DNA of 64,000 nt from Gnetum montanum (taxonomy: Eukaryota > Streptophyta > Gnetopsida > Gnetales > Gnetaceae): assembly GCA_015680685.1 (NCBI GenBank), contig MNCI01015870.1:223943-287942 (forward strand), in the 5' to 3' direction. Every line of letters starts with the position of its first letter. Position 1 is the first letter of the stretch. Both the position numbers and the translations under genes were made by a program. Positions 35,501 through 47,790 of this stretch are shown here, in pieces. The notes under the pieces were generated by a model. It had not been told where the DNA came from. It saw only the letters and a program-made list of their open reading frames with translations, and did not search any database.

Positions 35501-36155
35501 GGACTTTGCAAATGAAGCTATTAATTCATTAATCTAGAGCTTGGAGGGATTATTGTGCTTGTGTACTTGAGTGGGAAAAAAAACAAACGTCTCACAAGTA
35601 GTAATACAAGGTAGGAAAGGAGATCTACTTGAAATTATGGCATGAGGAGGTCATAGCATGATAGAAACATGAACTATTTGTGCAAGGGATAGGCGTGGAT
35701 GACATTTTCAAGATGTTTTCAGAATTAGTGGTGGTCATTGATTCTTTTACTCCTTTGATTAGTACTATTTTTAGGGAAACTACTACAACTAACCTTTCTC
35801 ATGTTCTACATGAGTGGATGAATATAGATAGAAGAAATATCTTGATAGGGGCCAGTTTGAGAGAAATCAACTGGGCTAATATAAGTGAATAACAAATTCT
35901 TCATAGGTTGATGACTAGCCTCTAAAATTTTTCTCATAAAGACATTTATCTAGAATCCCTTGAGATTTGCATAACTTTGTTTCAAGTTTTCTATTGTTTT
36001 TTTTTTTTCATGCTTTGTTGTTTTATAGTTCTACTTCTTGGTCATCATGGCTACTAACTATTTACATGTTTCATTGTTTATAGGCCCTAGGTGATTATGA
36101 TGGTGACATTAGCAATGACATTGATGATGATCCTCCTCCTTTCCCTATGGCTTAG
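32539..36155 (+). pseudogene. Opposite-strand spliced gene, copy D (most diverged)
   Basis: Exons estimated by alignment to A, B and C: 32539-32993, 33082 to about 33340, about 33450-34518, 34644-34793, 34880-35016, 35160 to about 35980, and 36084-36155. Intron 2 (32994-33081, 88 bases) has a donor mutated to ATAAGT and acceptor CTTGTAG. The donors GGTAGGATC (34793) and GTAAGA (35016) match B and C. Matching protein blocks include LTLFMTHTTLEE, SIFSDLYGIPS, ALDKLEFM and a basic KRPQVEENV. The last exon is acidic (ALGDYDGDISNDIDDD) and ends at TAG. It runs against the protease at 36600-37210, as in the other copies. Relatively long open stretches remain (105 and 111 codons). Confidence 0.7.
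32994..33081 (+). other. Shared intron of opposite-strand gene, copy D (88 bases)
   Basis: The position matches the in-frame intron of A, B and C. The donor is ATAAGT (one change from GTAAGT), the acceptor TTCTTGTAG. Confidence 0.6.
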
Positions 36156-36599
36156 TTTTGGTTATTGTTGGACCAATTATATTTTTTTATTTTTTTTATA
36201 CTACTATAGTTGTTTTTATTTGATTATCATAGCTTGGAAGACTATGTAGTACTTTATTCTTGTTGTTGGATGTTGCACAGTGTAACTATTACTATTATCA
36301 CATAGTGTGACTATGGCTACTAATTTGTGTTTAACTTTAAATTTCTTTTTCATTTTTTTATGTTTTAAATTTTTTATGTAATTTAATCATGTAATTGCTT
36401 TCTAATCTTTGAAATATTAGAGAACTTATATGATGTTTGTTACATGGTCCTATACTTCCTGGTCCCTTCTCTCATGATGCTGAATGGGAGTTCTTCCCAC
36501 ATCTCATTTGTGGGCCCATCGTTGTTGGTTTCAACTTGGTTGATCTTGTTGTAGTTTTTGACTTTGTTTTTGGCTATAAGAGTTTATTCTTAAAAATTC

Positions 36600-37210
36600 A
36601 CGTTAGAATCTTGCTATACATCAACATTATTGACCAATAAGGAGACTACACTCTCCCCATGGATTATGATCTCACCTCCTTTGTAAGGTAGATGGATTTT
36701 TTGATGGATTGGGGAATAGACTACACATAGTTTGGCTAACTAGGACCTTCCTAGGATTAGGTTAAAACTTGGTATTTTTTCAACCACAAGAAAATCACTA
36801 GTTGTTGAAAATTATTTCCTAGTCATTAAGTTTAATGTGATTAATCCTCTCATTGATACATACAACCAATTAAATGACTTGAGCATAGTAGTAGAGGTGT
36901 CTTTATATATGTTTGACCAAGCCTATGCACTCCACAATAGTTAAGAGGATAACATTTGTAGTCACTCCATCATCTACATGTACATGGTGTACCTTGTACT
37001 AGCCCACTCTAATCATTATAAAGAGAGGAGCCCTAGACATCTCACCATTTTGGGGGTTGATTTTTAACTTAATGTCATAAAACATTAAGATGGTTGACTT
37101 TGTTTCTTTCTAGGATGAAGATGATACTATAACGGCATTAGTAGATCCCTTGTTGGTTGGGATATCCTCATTCATATAAATGGAAGTTAGCATCTTAACT
37201 AACTCTTCAT
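36600..37210 (-). pseudogene. Element E aspartic protease, minus strand
   Basis: Read on the minus strand: MNEDIPTNKG, FIMIRVGQYKVHHVHVDDG, then VTTNVI. The DDG active site is at about 36966-36976. Then come PSFNLILGRS and YKGGEIIIHG, and the match ends near 36605. These blocks match the protease of B and C in order. TAG and TAA stops interrupt it. With the plus-strand gene D to its left and the pol fragment at 25436-26381 further left, it gives element E the same order as A, B and C. Confidence 0.75.
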
Positions 37211-37579
37211 GGTGATCAAGGGAGTTCATAACCAAATCATAACCAAATTCATATAAATGGAAGTTAGTATTTTTGTGTTTTAATGAGAGCTAAACCTGCT
37301 CCATGATGGAGATGAAGTCTTTATCATTATCTGCTATATTGTTGATTTTACTAGTCTTAACTTCCTCCATTGTTCCCAAAATTTTAACCTTGTGTTTTAG
37401 TAGTTAATATTTTGGTTCCTTTCTCTTCTCCTTTTTTTGTTTACCCTCCCAAGGTTAGCTAGTGGATGTAGTTTGACTGTTGGAATCCATTAGTATGGCT
37501 AAGCTTGGGGTAGGCTTTGTTAGGCCTACTTTCATACATACCTTTTGGTTGGTTAGTGGCCTTAATCTTAGGCTTAGGA
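37211..37579 (-). other. Upstream part of element E up to insertion of C
   Basis: This is probably the gag-protease linker of E, weakly conserved. It ends at the TG of the 5' LTR of C. No reliable frame is seen. Confidence 0.35.
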
Positions 37580-39370
37580 TGAAACACCACCAATTTTTGG
37601 TTTTTGCAGTTTAACAGTAAATTTTTCTAAGTGTCAAAACTTGGCAACTTCTTCTAATTGTTGGTGCTATGCTCTATAGTATAGCCAGTGGAGCACACAT
37701 TGAGCCTTGTTTTTGCAAGATTTCTCTAAGTGTCAACAACAATTTCATGAAAATTTTTCTAAGTATCCTACTATGATCTCAGTCTGTCTACCATGCTCCC
37801 TAGTGTAGCCACCGTAGCACACACTTCCATGTCTAGTTTACCCAAGTGTCAAGCCAAAAGTGGTCAAGGGTTACTTGGGATGGAAAAAATAGTTTGATAG
37901 ATTTTCTATCTTTTGGGTTACTATGCTCTGATATGCTCTACAATGTAACAAGCGTAACATAGGTTTTAGTGTCCAATTTTTCCTAACTGTTGGACAAGGG
38001 TCTATCAAGCTAGCTCGACATGGAAGATACATTTGGCACATTTCCTAGCCTCCAAGGCTATTTGTCCTGCTACATCCTAGAGCTTAGCTAGTGTGCCATG
38101 AAGGAAGGCTACAAATTTCATCAAAATCTATCAAAGTTTCCCTACTACACTCTCCAACGTAGCCAACATAATGAGTGTGAAAAAAATCCAAATTTTCCAA
38201 ATTTTCACCAAGTATTGTGCTATGCTTTAGAGCATAGCTAGCTTGACACTAGGAAAAAGCCTTTGACAGTTTTCAAAAGCCTCCAAAACTTAGCATTGAC
38301 CTTTGTCTTAAATCTGACATCACTTCAGCAACCAACTTTAGTAGTTTGCATTTCTTTTTCATCCCCATTGATCACCAAAATTGCCTCTACACTTGACCCT
38401 AATCAAAAGAGGAGGAACACATAGTCCTAGAGCATAGCCTTCAAGTTGCATTGTTTTGACACTGTTTGTAGGTACATTGTGGTCTCTTAGACTTTGGGAC
38501 ATGTAGTCTAGGTAATGTGATCATATTTCTATAGTCTCTAGGTAACCGTTACTATACTTCAGAGCATAACACTTTGCTACTCTCATGAGAGCATAACATG
38601 TTAGCATAACCCTATCTACGCTCGTGCCACGTGTCACCCATGTCACATTATGCCCAATCTGCATTTCAAGCTAAACCTAGCCCTATAAATACCCCAAATA
38701 CTAGCACTTTAGGGGCTAACAAATCAAAAGAGCATTGAGCATTTGAGCATTCTGAGCATCTTGACACTCTCACATCTGAACATCTAAGCTTCACACTTTG
38801 GCAGCTAACAGAATGTAGTCTACCATTGCACCTGTAGAATGTGGTGACAACCAACCCAACAAGTTTAGCCTCCCTTGTAGCTGCTAGCTCTACATCCTAG
38901 ATGTCCCAGAGACTATGAATACACTGCTACACTACCATTATGTCTACTTCACATTGCATACCATTCTCACCTTTTATTTAAGCAAAAGTTATGCTCCTAA
39001 GTTTCAGGGTGATGTATTTCTTTATTATCAAGCTTTGTTTCATTTATTTTCTAAGAATTTTTCTCTAATATTAAGCATAAATATTACATTTCTCTACTAT
39101 TCTATACACATTTTCATGCTCACGTCACTATTTTTGGACCAGGACTCTCTGCTACACTCTTACTTGTTGTCCCGTTGTCCACATGTAATGCTCCACAAAC
39201 TCCTCTTACAAATGGTTGTTCTAAAACCATGTAAGTCCCTATCTAATAAACTAGATCATTTAGGGAACCTTATTTCTATTTCCTAGCATAGCCCTTGCAT
39301 AGATTTGAGGTTAAGCTATATGCCCGCAGACGTCTTGGTGTTCTAGCCATCGATGTTTTTAGACGTCATA
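37580..39370 (+). repeat. 5' LTR of element C
   Basis: It starts TGAAACACCACC and ends AGACGTCA (39368) or two bases later. It matches both LTRs of B. TATA box CCTATAAATACC is at 38683, about 690 bases before the end. Confidence 0.8.
38683..38690 (+). promoter_or_regulatory. TATA box in 5' LTR of C
   Basis: CTATAAATACC, at the same place as the TATA boxes of the two B LTRs. Confidence 0.65.
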
Positions 39371-39371
39371 G

Positions 39372-39395
39372 TTTTTGGTGCTAGAAGGAGGGCCT
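39372..39395 (+). promoter_or_regulatory. Primer-binding region of element C
   Basis: TTTTTGGTGCTAGAAGGAGG lies directly after the LTR and is shared with B, where it is mutated. TGGTGC is the expected type of start for pairing with a tRNA 3' CCA end. The tRNA is not identified. Confidence 0.55.
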
Positions 39396-39845
39396 CTCAT
39401 TCCTTCTGTGTTCAAGGATAGTCCCATGTGCTTTCTGCACCTCTGTCACTAGTGGTAAGCTAGCATAGACATAACAACCTTGTGGACCTACCACAGTAGT
39501 AGCTAGATCATAGGCCAGCAGAGGAGATGTCTATGTTTTGGTTGGTGTAGATTGATTCCAATTGTTAGTTCCCCTAGAATCTAGTAGGACAAAAAGCCCA
39601 AATGTGTCTATCATGTTAAGTTTTGACTACTCTAGAGAGCATAAAAACTCTTTAGAGCATAATATTCCCTTAGAGTGTAATGAGTGTAATGCCAGAGATA
39701 GTTATTTTTTTATAGCATTTCTAGAGTTAGTCATTTTTTGGCTTGTTTTAATAGTTTGCATACTTAGCCATTTTCTATTAACATTTTCTACACTTCAATG
39801 TTTTTCACCTCATCTTATTTTCTTACATTTTCTCTAAATAGTGAC

Positions 39846-42160
39846 ATGAATCTTGTAAACACCTCAATTGTTTTCCTAAGTATAAAGGTGGCTCATCCCA
39901 TTCAATAGGTAGGAGACGTTGAGCAACTGCTCAACCCTATATGACCACAACGATAGTCTCTTAGAATACATCATCAATCATCTAAACACAGGGCATTGGA
40001 TGATAAACGATACAATTTCCTTTGTGCAAAGCTTCAAGTGGACCTGTCATTAGACTAGAAAGAAATAGAAGCAAAGCATAGTTTCAAAATCATTCATTGA
40101 AATGGGAAGGAGGATTTTCCCATCCTTGATGCAGTCATCCAACTCACCGATAACTTCAAGTGGATCCTAGACCAACTTATTAGGGTGAGTGGGCCAAAAA
40201 AATAAGATGTAGTATCAAACTATGATGAACCCCTATAGGATGGATATGAGGAGTTTGAGTCCCATTCAGATAGCTATGTCCCATTCTACATCTCTGTCCA
40301 ATAGCCTGCTTCCACTTTTGTGTCACACTAGTCACAGTCCTCTACCTTCTTTGAGGTAGCAGTGATGCTTCCACAACCTAAGTCCTTGCTAATGGTAACT
40401 AGCCACCAACTCTTTCATGTGTAACAAAGTGCAAGACCTTCTATCTCTTTCCCCTTTGGCATATCTTCATAGTCTGTATAGCCTTCCCTATTGGTATCTA
40501 TGATGCTAATGCTATCATATGTGCACACCATGCCCATATTACAGCCACAAAAAGGTCACATGCCCTTCACCCCAACCATCTCAGTAGCACTGCCAACAAC
40601 AACCCAAGCCTCAACCACATGGTGGGTTGCGACCTCTATGCCCATGGCATAGTTGTCACACATGTCATAGTACATGTAACAATAGACTCAACAAGTGTCA
40701 CATGTGGTGGCACAACCCACAATAGGGCTATGGGCCGCTTTGATAACACCACCAGTAGCATGACCAATGTAACCCTTTGTGGCATCTCTGGGTTTGAACC
40801 AAGCATTCCAACTCATCCAAACTCTCATAGAGGAGGTTAGGTAGCTTAAAGTTACCAAGTTATAAATGGTCCACATGATGGACATCTATCAAGATGATCC
40901 CATCAGTCCCATGATCCTACCACTAACACTACCTCTTGAGGTCCAACTACCCCAATTCACAAAATACAATAGTAAGGAAAACCCCAACACCCACCTAGTA
41001 ACTTTCTGTTCTAAGTACTTGCTTTTGCAAGTGTGGCCACATGTAATCATTCATATCTTTGCCATGTCCCTGACTAGAAAAGCTCTTGATTAGTACCATG
41101 TGCTTCCTAGAGCCTCCATTTCAACTTTAGAGGAGCTATTAAGCCAATTTGTAACTCACTTCAAGTATAACTTGAAGCCCGAGGCCACTTTAGACCAATT
41201 GATGAACACCAAACAAGGGCCACTAGAGCTAGTAAAAAACTTTATACAACATTGGAGTGCTTCCTTTAATGAAATTTATGAGCTGATAGCTGAAACCCAC
41301 CTATTGGCTATCTTGAAGGGTGTAGTAGATGACTTTATCAAGTCAAAACTATACTACTTAGCCCTGTGTTCTCTTAGCCAATATTTTGCTCAAATGAAGA
41401 GCATACAAGACATAGTGGAAGATAGTAAGGACCTAGCCTATGTGGCCTACAAAAATTCATATACAAAAATGGGCAAAGAAAAAGGGAAGGTAACAACAAC
41501 TGTGGTAGCTATGGTCGATGAAGCCAAACCCAACAATACTAAGCTAGCGACCAAGGCACCTAAGGCCCCAACCAACAACAATAAGGCATCAGGTTCTAGC
41601 ACCACAGAAACCAACCAACCTAAATCATCTATGGTCATGGGGAAAGCTTCCCAAAGGCCAAACTTTGAGTACAAGGATTGCTCAAAGTACACCCCCTTGC
41701 TCATCAAGCTATCAGAGCTTCTAGACCAGATGCTTAGTGTTGGGTGCATTCAGCACAAAAAAATGTTTAAGGATGCATGGAAATGTTATAAGAGGTACTA
41801 TGAGGTCCTCCAAAATCCTTCTATGGCTATGCCAAATGAGCCCCTGGTCCCTAAAAACATTAAGTTGGACCGGTTCTGCAACGACCACTAGTTACATGGC
41901 AAGAACACAAACTATTGCTTGGCATTGAAACATGACATTCAATGCATGATTGATCAAGGAAAAATAGTCCTTGATGAAAGTAGTTCTGTATGGCTAATAA
42001 ACCAATCCATGAAGGTCTACAAGGATACACTCAACACTAGCAATGCAGGTTACATCATCAATGCTATTAGTGTTGATGATGACATAGAACTGGCACATGA
42101 ACCATTTGTGGTTCATGTGCCCTCTGATGACACTGGGGCCTCAACGTCAACTAGATGATA
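39846..42160 (+). pseudogene. Element C gag
   Basis: ATG 39846 starts MNLVNTS as in B. The capsid-like domain is open at 41100-41891 (ISTLEELLSQFVTHFKYNLK, QHWSASFNEIYEL, YYLALCSLSQ), the region recognised as retrotransposon gag. A Lys/Thr/Asn-rich linker follows. Near 41875-41975 lies RFCNDH, then TNYCLALKHDIQCMID, the non-classical zinc-knuckle region of Tat gags. The adjoining frame 41919-42158 is in the same phase, separated by a TAG. Earlier parts hold several stops. This is the best preserved gag of the family in the window. Confidence 0.8.
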
Positions 42161-42619
42161 GTCTCCTTTCATCATCAAGGAATCTCCTCGGGTGTCCATG
42201 ACATCATTTTTGGTTACGGCCCTACAGCATGTTGCAACGGTGGCAACCCACACACCTTTTGTCATTAGGGTGTCAAAACATGCAGACCCCCCACATGCCT
42301 GGGGTCTTGTGGTGGGAACTATGTTGCAACCTACTTGTCCAAAGAGACATGATGAGCATCTAGCTAATAAGATGACAAGGGAGTATATGGAGCTAGGTCC
42401 TCGTAAGCCAACCCCCTTATCAACCATCCCCATGGACGCATCATCTTAGGCCACCAACGCCAACACAAATAGTTGACAGATAAGCGCTAAGGCTTGAAGG
42501 CCCACCAAACAACCAAAAGTCAAATCTTCTCCCTTGGAGATTTGTTTCTTAAAGTGCATGGAGTAGGTATAGGATACCAAAATAATAGATAGTGGAAAAT
42601 ATTTCTTAGACATGTTGGT

Positions 42620-43521
42620 GTAAGTTAAACAGGCTCTAAAATAAAAAAAAACATAACTTTGAGCCTATACAACTTGATTATGACTTCTTTTGCTCATCGC
42701 AAGGCATTGGTTCACATGCTAGTGTCTATTCCTATTAAGGAAGATATTCTAGTAGATGAAAAGGACATCCATGCCATAATGCTCCCACCCATAACCAAAG
42801 AGTCTAGGTCAACACCCTTGACACTTTGTGATAAGGTAATCAAAGTTGACCTTGAAAAGGGTCAAGTAACCACTACACCCATGTTCATAACAATTTGTGT
42901 AGGTCAATACAAAATTCACACGGTGTATGTTGATGATGGGGTGACAACTAATATCATCCCATTCCCTGCCATCGACAAGCTTAGCCTAGTTGACCAAATC
43001 AGGTCAACGACAACATCGTTCCTGAAATACTTCAATAAAGCACATGTGGTTGCAAAAGGAATAGTCACAACAGATTTTGTGGTAGGGGAGCAATTCCCTA
43101 CTAATGTGGAATTCATTGTGGTTGAATAAATGCCTAGATTCAACCTAATCCTAGGGAGATCTTGGCTAGCCCAACTACGAGCTGTTTCTTCACCCATTCT
43201 CCAAGAGATCCACTTGCCCTATGAGGGTGGAGAGGTGGTGATATTTGGTGATAATGTAGCCCCTCTAACCATCAACAACATAGATACCAAACAAGGGTCA
43301 GAGGTATAATTCTCTAAAGATGCATTGCAAGTTCAAAGTGAAAGTCAGTGTTGATCAGATAATATTAAACAACTAAGCGAGGTGAGTGACCTCCTTGAGG
43401 GAGCTCTCTAGGAAAAATTACCCTTCTCTACAACAAAAGAAGGTCTAGGGGAATACCTTCTTGTGCCTCCTAGGCCTTATGCATTTCCTAAACCCCATTG
43501 GGTTAGGAGGCACCTATGTGA
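42620..43521 (+). pseudogene. Element C aspartic protease
   Basis: The open stretch 42659-43129 (156 codons) contains YVDDGVTTNIIPFPAID with the DDG active site intact at about 42930. After a TAA at 43127 the frame goes on with PRFNLILGRSWLAQLR and YEGGEVVIFG, and ends after RHLCD at a TAG near 43521. It is the better preserved copy compared with B, whose first Asp is Glu. A frameshift separates it from the gag frame. Confidence 0.8.
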
Positions 43522-43674
43522 CTAGGACATGCCCTTAGTTTGCTTGCATGTTCCACTTTCCCTTTGTCCTTTTCCTGTACAGTTACGATTACATTATTGT
43601 TTACATCCTACATTAGTTGTGTCATTTCTTTAGTTCGTGTGGTGTCATTTATCTTTTTCAAAAATAAAATAAAA

Positions 43675-43880
43675 AAAATGGGCTTGGAAAGGCCTTAAAC
43701 TATTACTTGGCCTACTAAAGCTTAAAAATGGCCACTTACTTCCTTGTACGTCACGGCCCACTAAGGCCTAAATTTGGCAACCAACTCCCCTTTACACAAT
43801 GTCCTGAAATGGCCTTAAACTAGCAATGGCCTTTCTGCCATGACCTTAAACTAGCATGGAGCCCACAAGGGGCCTAATTA
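43675..43880 (+). repeat. Tandem GGCCTTAAACTA array, element C
   Basis: About six degenerate units with GGCCTTAAACTA or GGCCTAAA. It is the counterpart of 13118-13320 in B. Confidence 0.6.
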
Positions 43881-45615
43881 CATCAATCAAAGCATAAGTT
43901 AAAATTACAACATTACATAAAATACACTAAAACGAGAAGCAAATAATTCTTATATTTCTATTAAATTATCAATAATGTATGATGTTTGAAGTTTACATCC
44001 AAAGCATAAAATCTCCAAAAAAAAATGCAAAACTGCCTAATAATAGGGCTACATCTTAGGCATCTTAGCTTGTAGTGTGCATTAAGGGGCTAGAGCTCTT
44101 ACTCTTCCTCTTCATCCATTGCTCCATCACCTAGAACTTGCATCAAATAAAAATAAAATAATAAATTAGTCAAAAAATGAGGTGACATGCAACATTATAA
44201 TAAAGTGATAAAAATACTACAATCTAAATCAACCTAAGAAGGACTTGCATCCATGTCTGGGCGCATCCTATCAAGGCCAACCTCTAGGTGTTGGAGGATT
44301 TCATCCTTCGATAACTGTGTCCAATCCTCACCAAGGTTAATGCCTGTGAGGGTCCTCCCTTTTTCTATGGTTGTCCATAAAGGTGGTCCTAGCAAAAACG
44401 TTGTAAAATTCACCTTTCCAGAAGGTACAGTGATCTATCTTTCTGAGAACTCACTCACCACTATGTTACTCGCAAAAAATTTGTAAGCCTATTTTGCATT
44501 GATTATATCAAGAAATATCTCTTAGCATCAACACTTCATAGACTTATCTCTATATATTTTACGATATGCTTCGCACTCTTACTTGTAGTGGTGCTTGTGA
44601 TTCTTTTGCATTTATCCCCATTGGTACATCTTTGCTCTATAGTCCTTCCAATCTTGATTTTTCCTTGCTAAGAGGTCCATCTATAGCTGTTGCTCAATCA
44701 CCTCATGGGTGGCCTCATTTTTTCCTAGAACAATTGACCAGTACCTACCATAATCAATTTCATCCATGTGCCAGCTACTATCTAGCTTTTCACATGTCGC
44801 TAGAACGTTATAGTGGGATTGTAGGTCCTCTAGTTTTGCCTCTTGGTCTATTCCCTTTTCTTGAAGCTCTTGTACCTATCTCTCTAGGTGCTCATTTACA
44901 TGCTTGCATTTATACAATGTTCTTTTGGAGTATAGTGCACACTTGCTTACCTCATTGTACATGTAATGAGGCACCTACTCTACTTTGAAAAAAAACTTAG
45001 GTACAGTGTCGACCTAGACTACTCTGTTTGGGTCTCATTTAAGCTACGAACCTGTCATTCCATAATAGGTAAAATAATGTTAGTCACAAAATAAAAAATA
45101 AAAATAGTAAAAAAAAAGATAATAATAATAATAATAAAATAAATGTACCAATCATGGGGTCTATTTATTTTATGTGATCTATCATATCATCCACCATGCC
45201 TTGCATGAAGGTGAACTTATCTAGAGTCTTCATCCACAGTTGTGTATGGAAGGTGGATGTTGATGTTGGACATTCAGTGGAAGCACTGACTACTACAATA
45301 TAACACACATTGTAATCATCAAGCAACCAATGGCAAAGGAGAGAAAAAAAACCACAAAAATAAAGAAAAAAAACACACAAAGATGGTAGGGCAAAGCTCC
45401 TACCCAACAAGCCCTCAACTGTGAGAGTGGGGGGATCACCCATCTGCACCCTATCAAAGAAATGCTTAATCTCATGCTCTTTGAACTACAACCTTCTTCC
45501 TCAAGTTTTCTTAACACTTTAATAGCTTCTTGTTTATCTTCATCTACCATATGTCCCTTAGGTTGAGCGACATCATCCTCAACAAGCTCCGCTACCACAT
45601 TAAGGGCCCTTTTGC

Positions 45616-45704
45616 CTGTGTTACACAAGTGTGATTTAGAGTGTCCAATAATGAATATAAGATATCATGATATATTATAGTAATATTAAATTATTCATAC
45701 TTAC
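45616..45704 (-). other. Intron 4 of opposite-strand gene, copy C (89 bases)
   Basis: Donor TTGCAA|GTAAGTATG, acceptor GTAACACAG|GCAAAAGG on the minus strand. It corresponds to 15083-15167 in B. Confidence 0.7.
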
Positions 45705-47108
45705 TTGCAATTTCCAAGTGCATGTTATAGAGCTTAAATTGTAGGCTTTTCCCCCTTCCTTCACTTCGTGCATGGGCTCCTCCATGGGGCATGGCTTCTT
45801 GATCTTTATTTTGGATGATCTCACTATCTCAACAATGATTCATTCCCCTCTTGCATCATTTTTGGTGTTGTTTGGTGGGGCCTCCTTGACACTATTGTGT
45901 GTGTGGTAGGATTGTCACACATTTCCCCTAATCATTATTGATAATGACTCGTTGATTACCTCCAGCAGGTCCTACGACTATGTGGTGTGGAATAGGTGGT
46001 AGATCCACAACCTAGAGATTTGAGTTTGGTCTTGCACCATCCACTACCTATTCTCATGAACCACCAAAAGTTTCACAAATCTTTGTAGGCATGTTACAAA
46101 GAAAGAAAAATGCATGTGCAATCATGCCTAGAGGTTGTGACACAGCTTGGCGATTTTAGCACATAGGTCGTTAATGAGGTAACTAGCCTAGTTGTACCAT
46201 GTCCCCTCCTCAATTATGTCCCTCATGATGCAAGCTTGCTCAACCCTAAGAATATTCCCTTGGAAAAGCAACATTGGAAATGCACAAGCTCGAAAGATTT
46301 CTTAGAGGTGGTGGACCATGGGTACCTTCACCTCCTTCATTGGTATACCTTTACAAACCTTGGAAGTGCCCATCCATTCCTCAACATCCTCCTTGTGGTC
46401 TAGGTATTTGTTTATCTTTTCTATCATTGGTAGATCATTAAAGGGAATTCCAAAGAGGTCCGCGAAGAATTTATCTATAAGTTCAAAAGTTACTTGCACA
46501 TTGTAGACCTGTGTGTTGAAGAAATTAACACTCTTAGTGAAGGAGCTAATTAGGGCAATCATTTTGGCCACATGGATGCTTAGACTAATGGCCAAGAAGA
46601 GGTCCATGAGCCTAGCCCACTAAAGATTCCTTGTTACCTCCGCTAAGGCCTCATAGCATAACTAGCATTGTGAACTCTCAACCTCACCATATTTAAAGAT
46701 GAGAGTGGCCTCAGTGCAACCTGTAGCAACCACCATCACCTCTCTTGACTTAGCCATAGTTGTAACAAGCAAAGGCAAAATAAACAACATGAAAAACAAT
46801 GCAAAAGTGCATAAAAATAAGTGACATACAACTTATGTATCACAAATGATGCACGGGATGGTAGTAGTGGGATTGAAACTTCCTCCACGCTTGGTATACC
46901 GATTGTCCACTCAACATCCAACTAGCCAAGAGCCTGATACCTCTCATAAGATTTGGAATACCTATAAGGGTATTCTGCTAAGTTTGCCCCAATTTTCCCA
47001 ATAATTTTTGTACAAAAATTCTCAAAAGATGAGTATTCTTGTAGGATAGTTTGGGTCAAGTTTAACACCCCCTCTTCATCATGAAGGCTATCTGGGTTAA
47101 TGAAAAAC

Positions 47109-47184
47109 CTAGCAATAGACGTGAGCAATTAGCATCTTAAGTCATAGTTTAGTAAGAAATATAAGAAATCAAAAGGTGTCTCAC
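47109..47184 (-). other. In-frame intron of opposite-strand gene, copy C (76 bases)
   Basis: On the minus strand the donor is AGAGG|GTGAGA and the acceptor TTGCTAG|GTTTTT. Removal joins VYCTRG to FFINPDSLHDEE in frame. Length and position equal those in B. Confidence 0.75.
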
Positions 47185-47790
47185 CCTCTAGTGCAATATA
47201 CCATCCTAGGTGGGTTTTGGAAAAGAGTGTGTAGGTGCTGGGCAATGAACATAATGTTATTCTTATTGTAGTACTAAAATTTGGGCATTCCCTAGATCCT
47301 TGACAAAATCCTAAGGCCTTTCTAGCACTGTCTTGAGCTCCCTACTCCATTGTCACCAGTAGGCTCATTGGACATGAACCTTAGAATGCCTCAGTTCACC
47401 TTGAGTAATAGTTTATTTGTAATAATGCTTGCTGCTTTGGTTGACAAGTGTGACCAAATCATCACACTTCAGTGGTAGAGAAAAAATTATAGGACTTCTT
47501 GCATGCCCAACCTAAACCATATTGCTTGGTGGCCCACACATGTGTCTAGTGTAGGCACATTCAATACAGGCTCACTCATGTAGCACAAAATTCCCACCAA
47601 TTCAACTACAATGAGGACAGGTTTCAACAACACCCTATGATGCCAATGCCACAATAGTAGTAAAAGGAAAATGTTAGCATGAATAAAATAAAAGAAATGC
47701 ATAAAAAATCACACTCAACATGATTAACTTTTTACTAGGCCCCACGAGAAAGGGATGTCGGCATACCCATCTAATGTTCCTAGATCCCAA

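Larger units (their letters stand above)
44099..47790 (-). pseudogene. Opposite-strand spliced gene, copy C (about eight exons)
   Basis: On the minus strand the exons are 47634-47185, 47108-46837, about 46757-45705, 45615-45404, 45292-45149, 45051-44234 and 44136-44099 (TAA). A short first exon near 47790-47720 is unsure. Blocks shared with A, B and D include VELVGILCYMS, SLHDEEGVLN, ARLMDLFLAIS, FFADLFGIPF and KTLDKFTFMQG. A helix-rich segment EAKLEDLQSH...EVIEQQLQMDLL is likely coiled coil. The last exon is MDEEEE. Exon 4 keeps an open run of 101 codons. The donor of one intron has changed from GTAAGT to ATAAGT and its acceptor from AG to AA, so splicing would now fail there. Confidence 0.75.

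Noticed and set aside
44566-44988. Plus-strand frame of 140 codons
   Set aside because: It is the complement of exon 7 of the opposite-strand gene in C, which has the homologue-supported frame.
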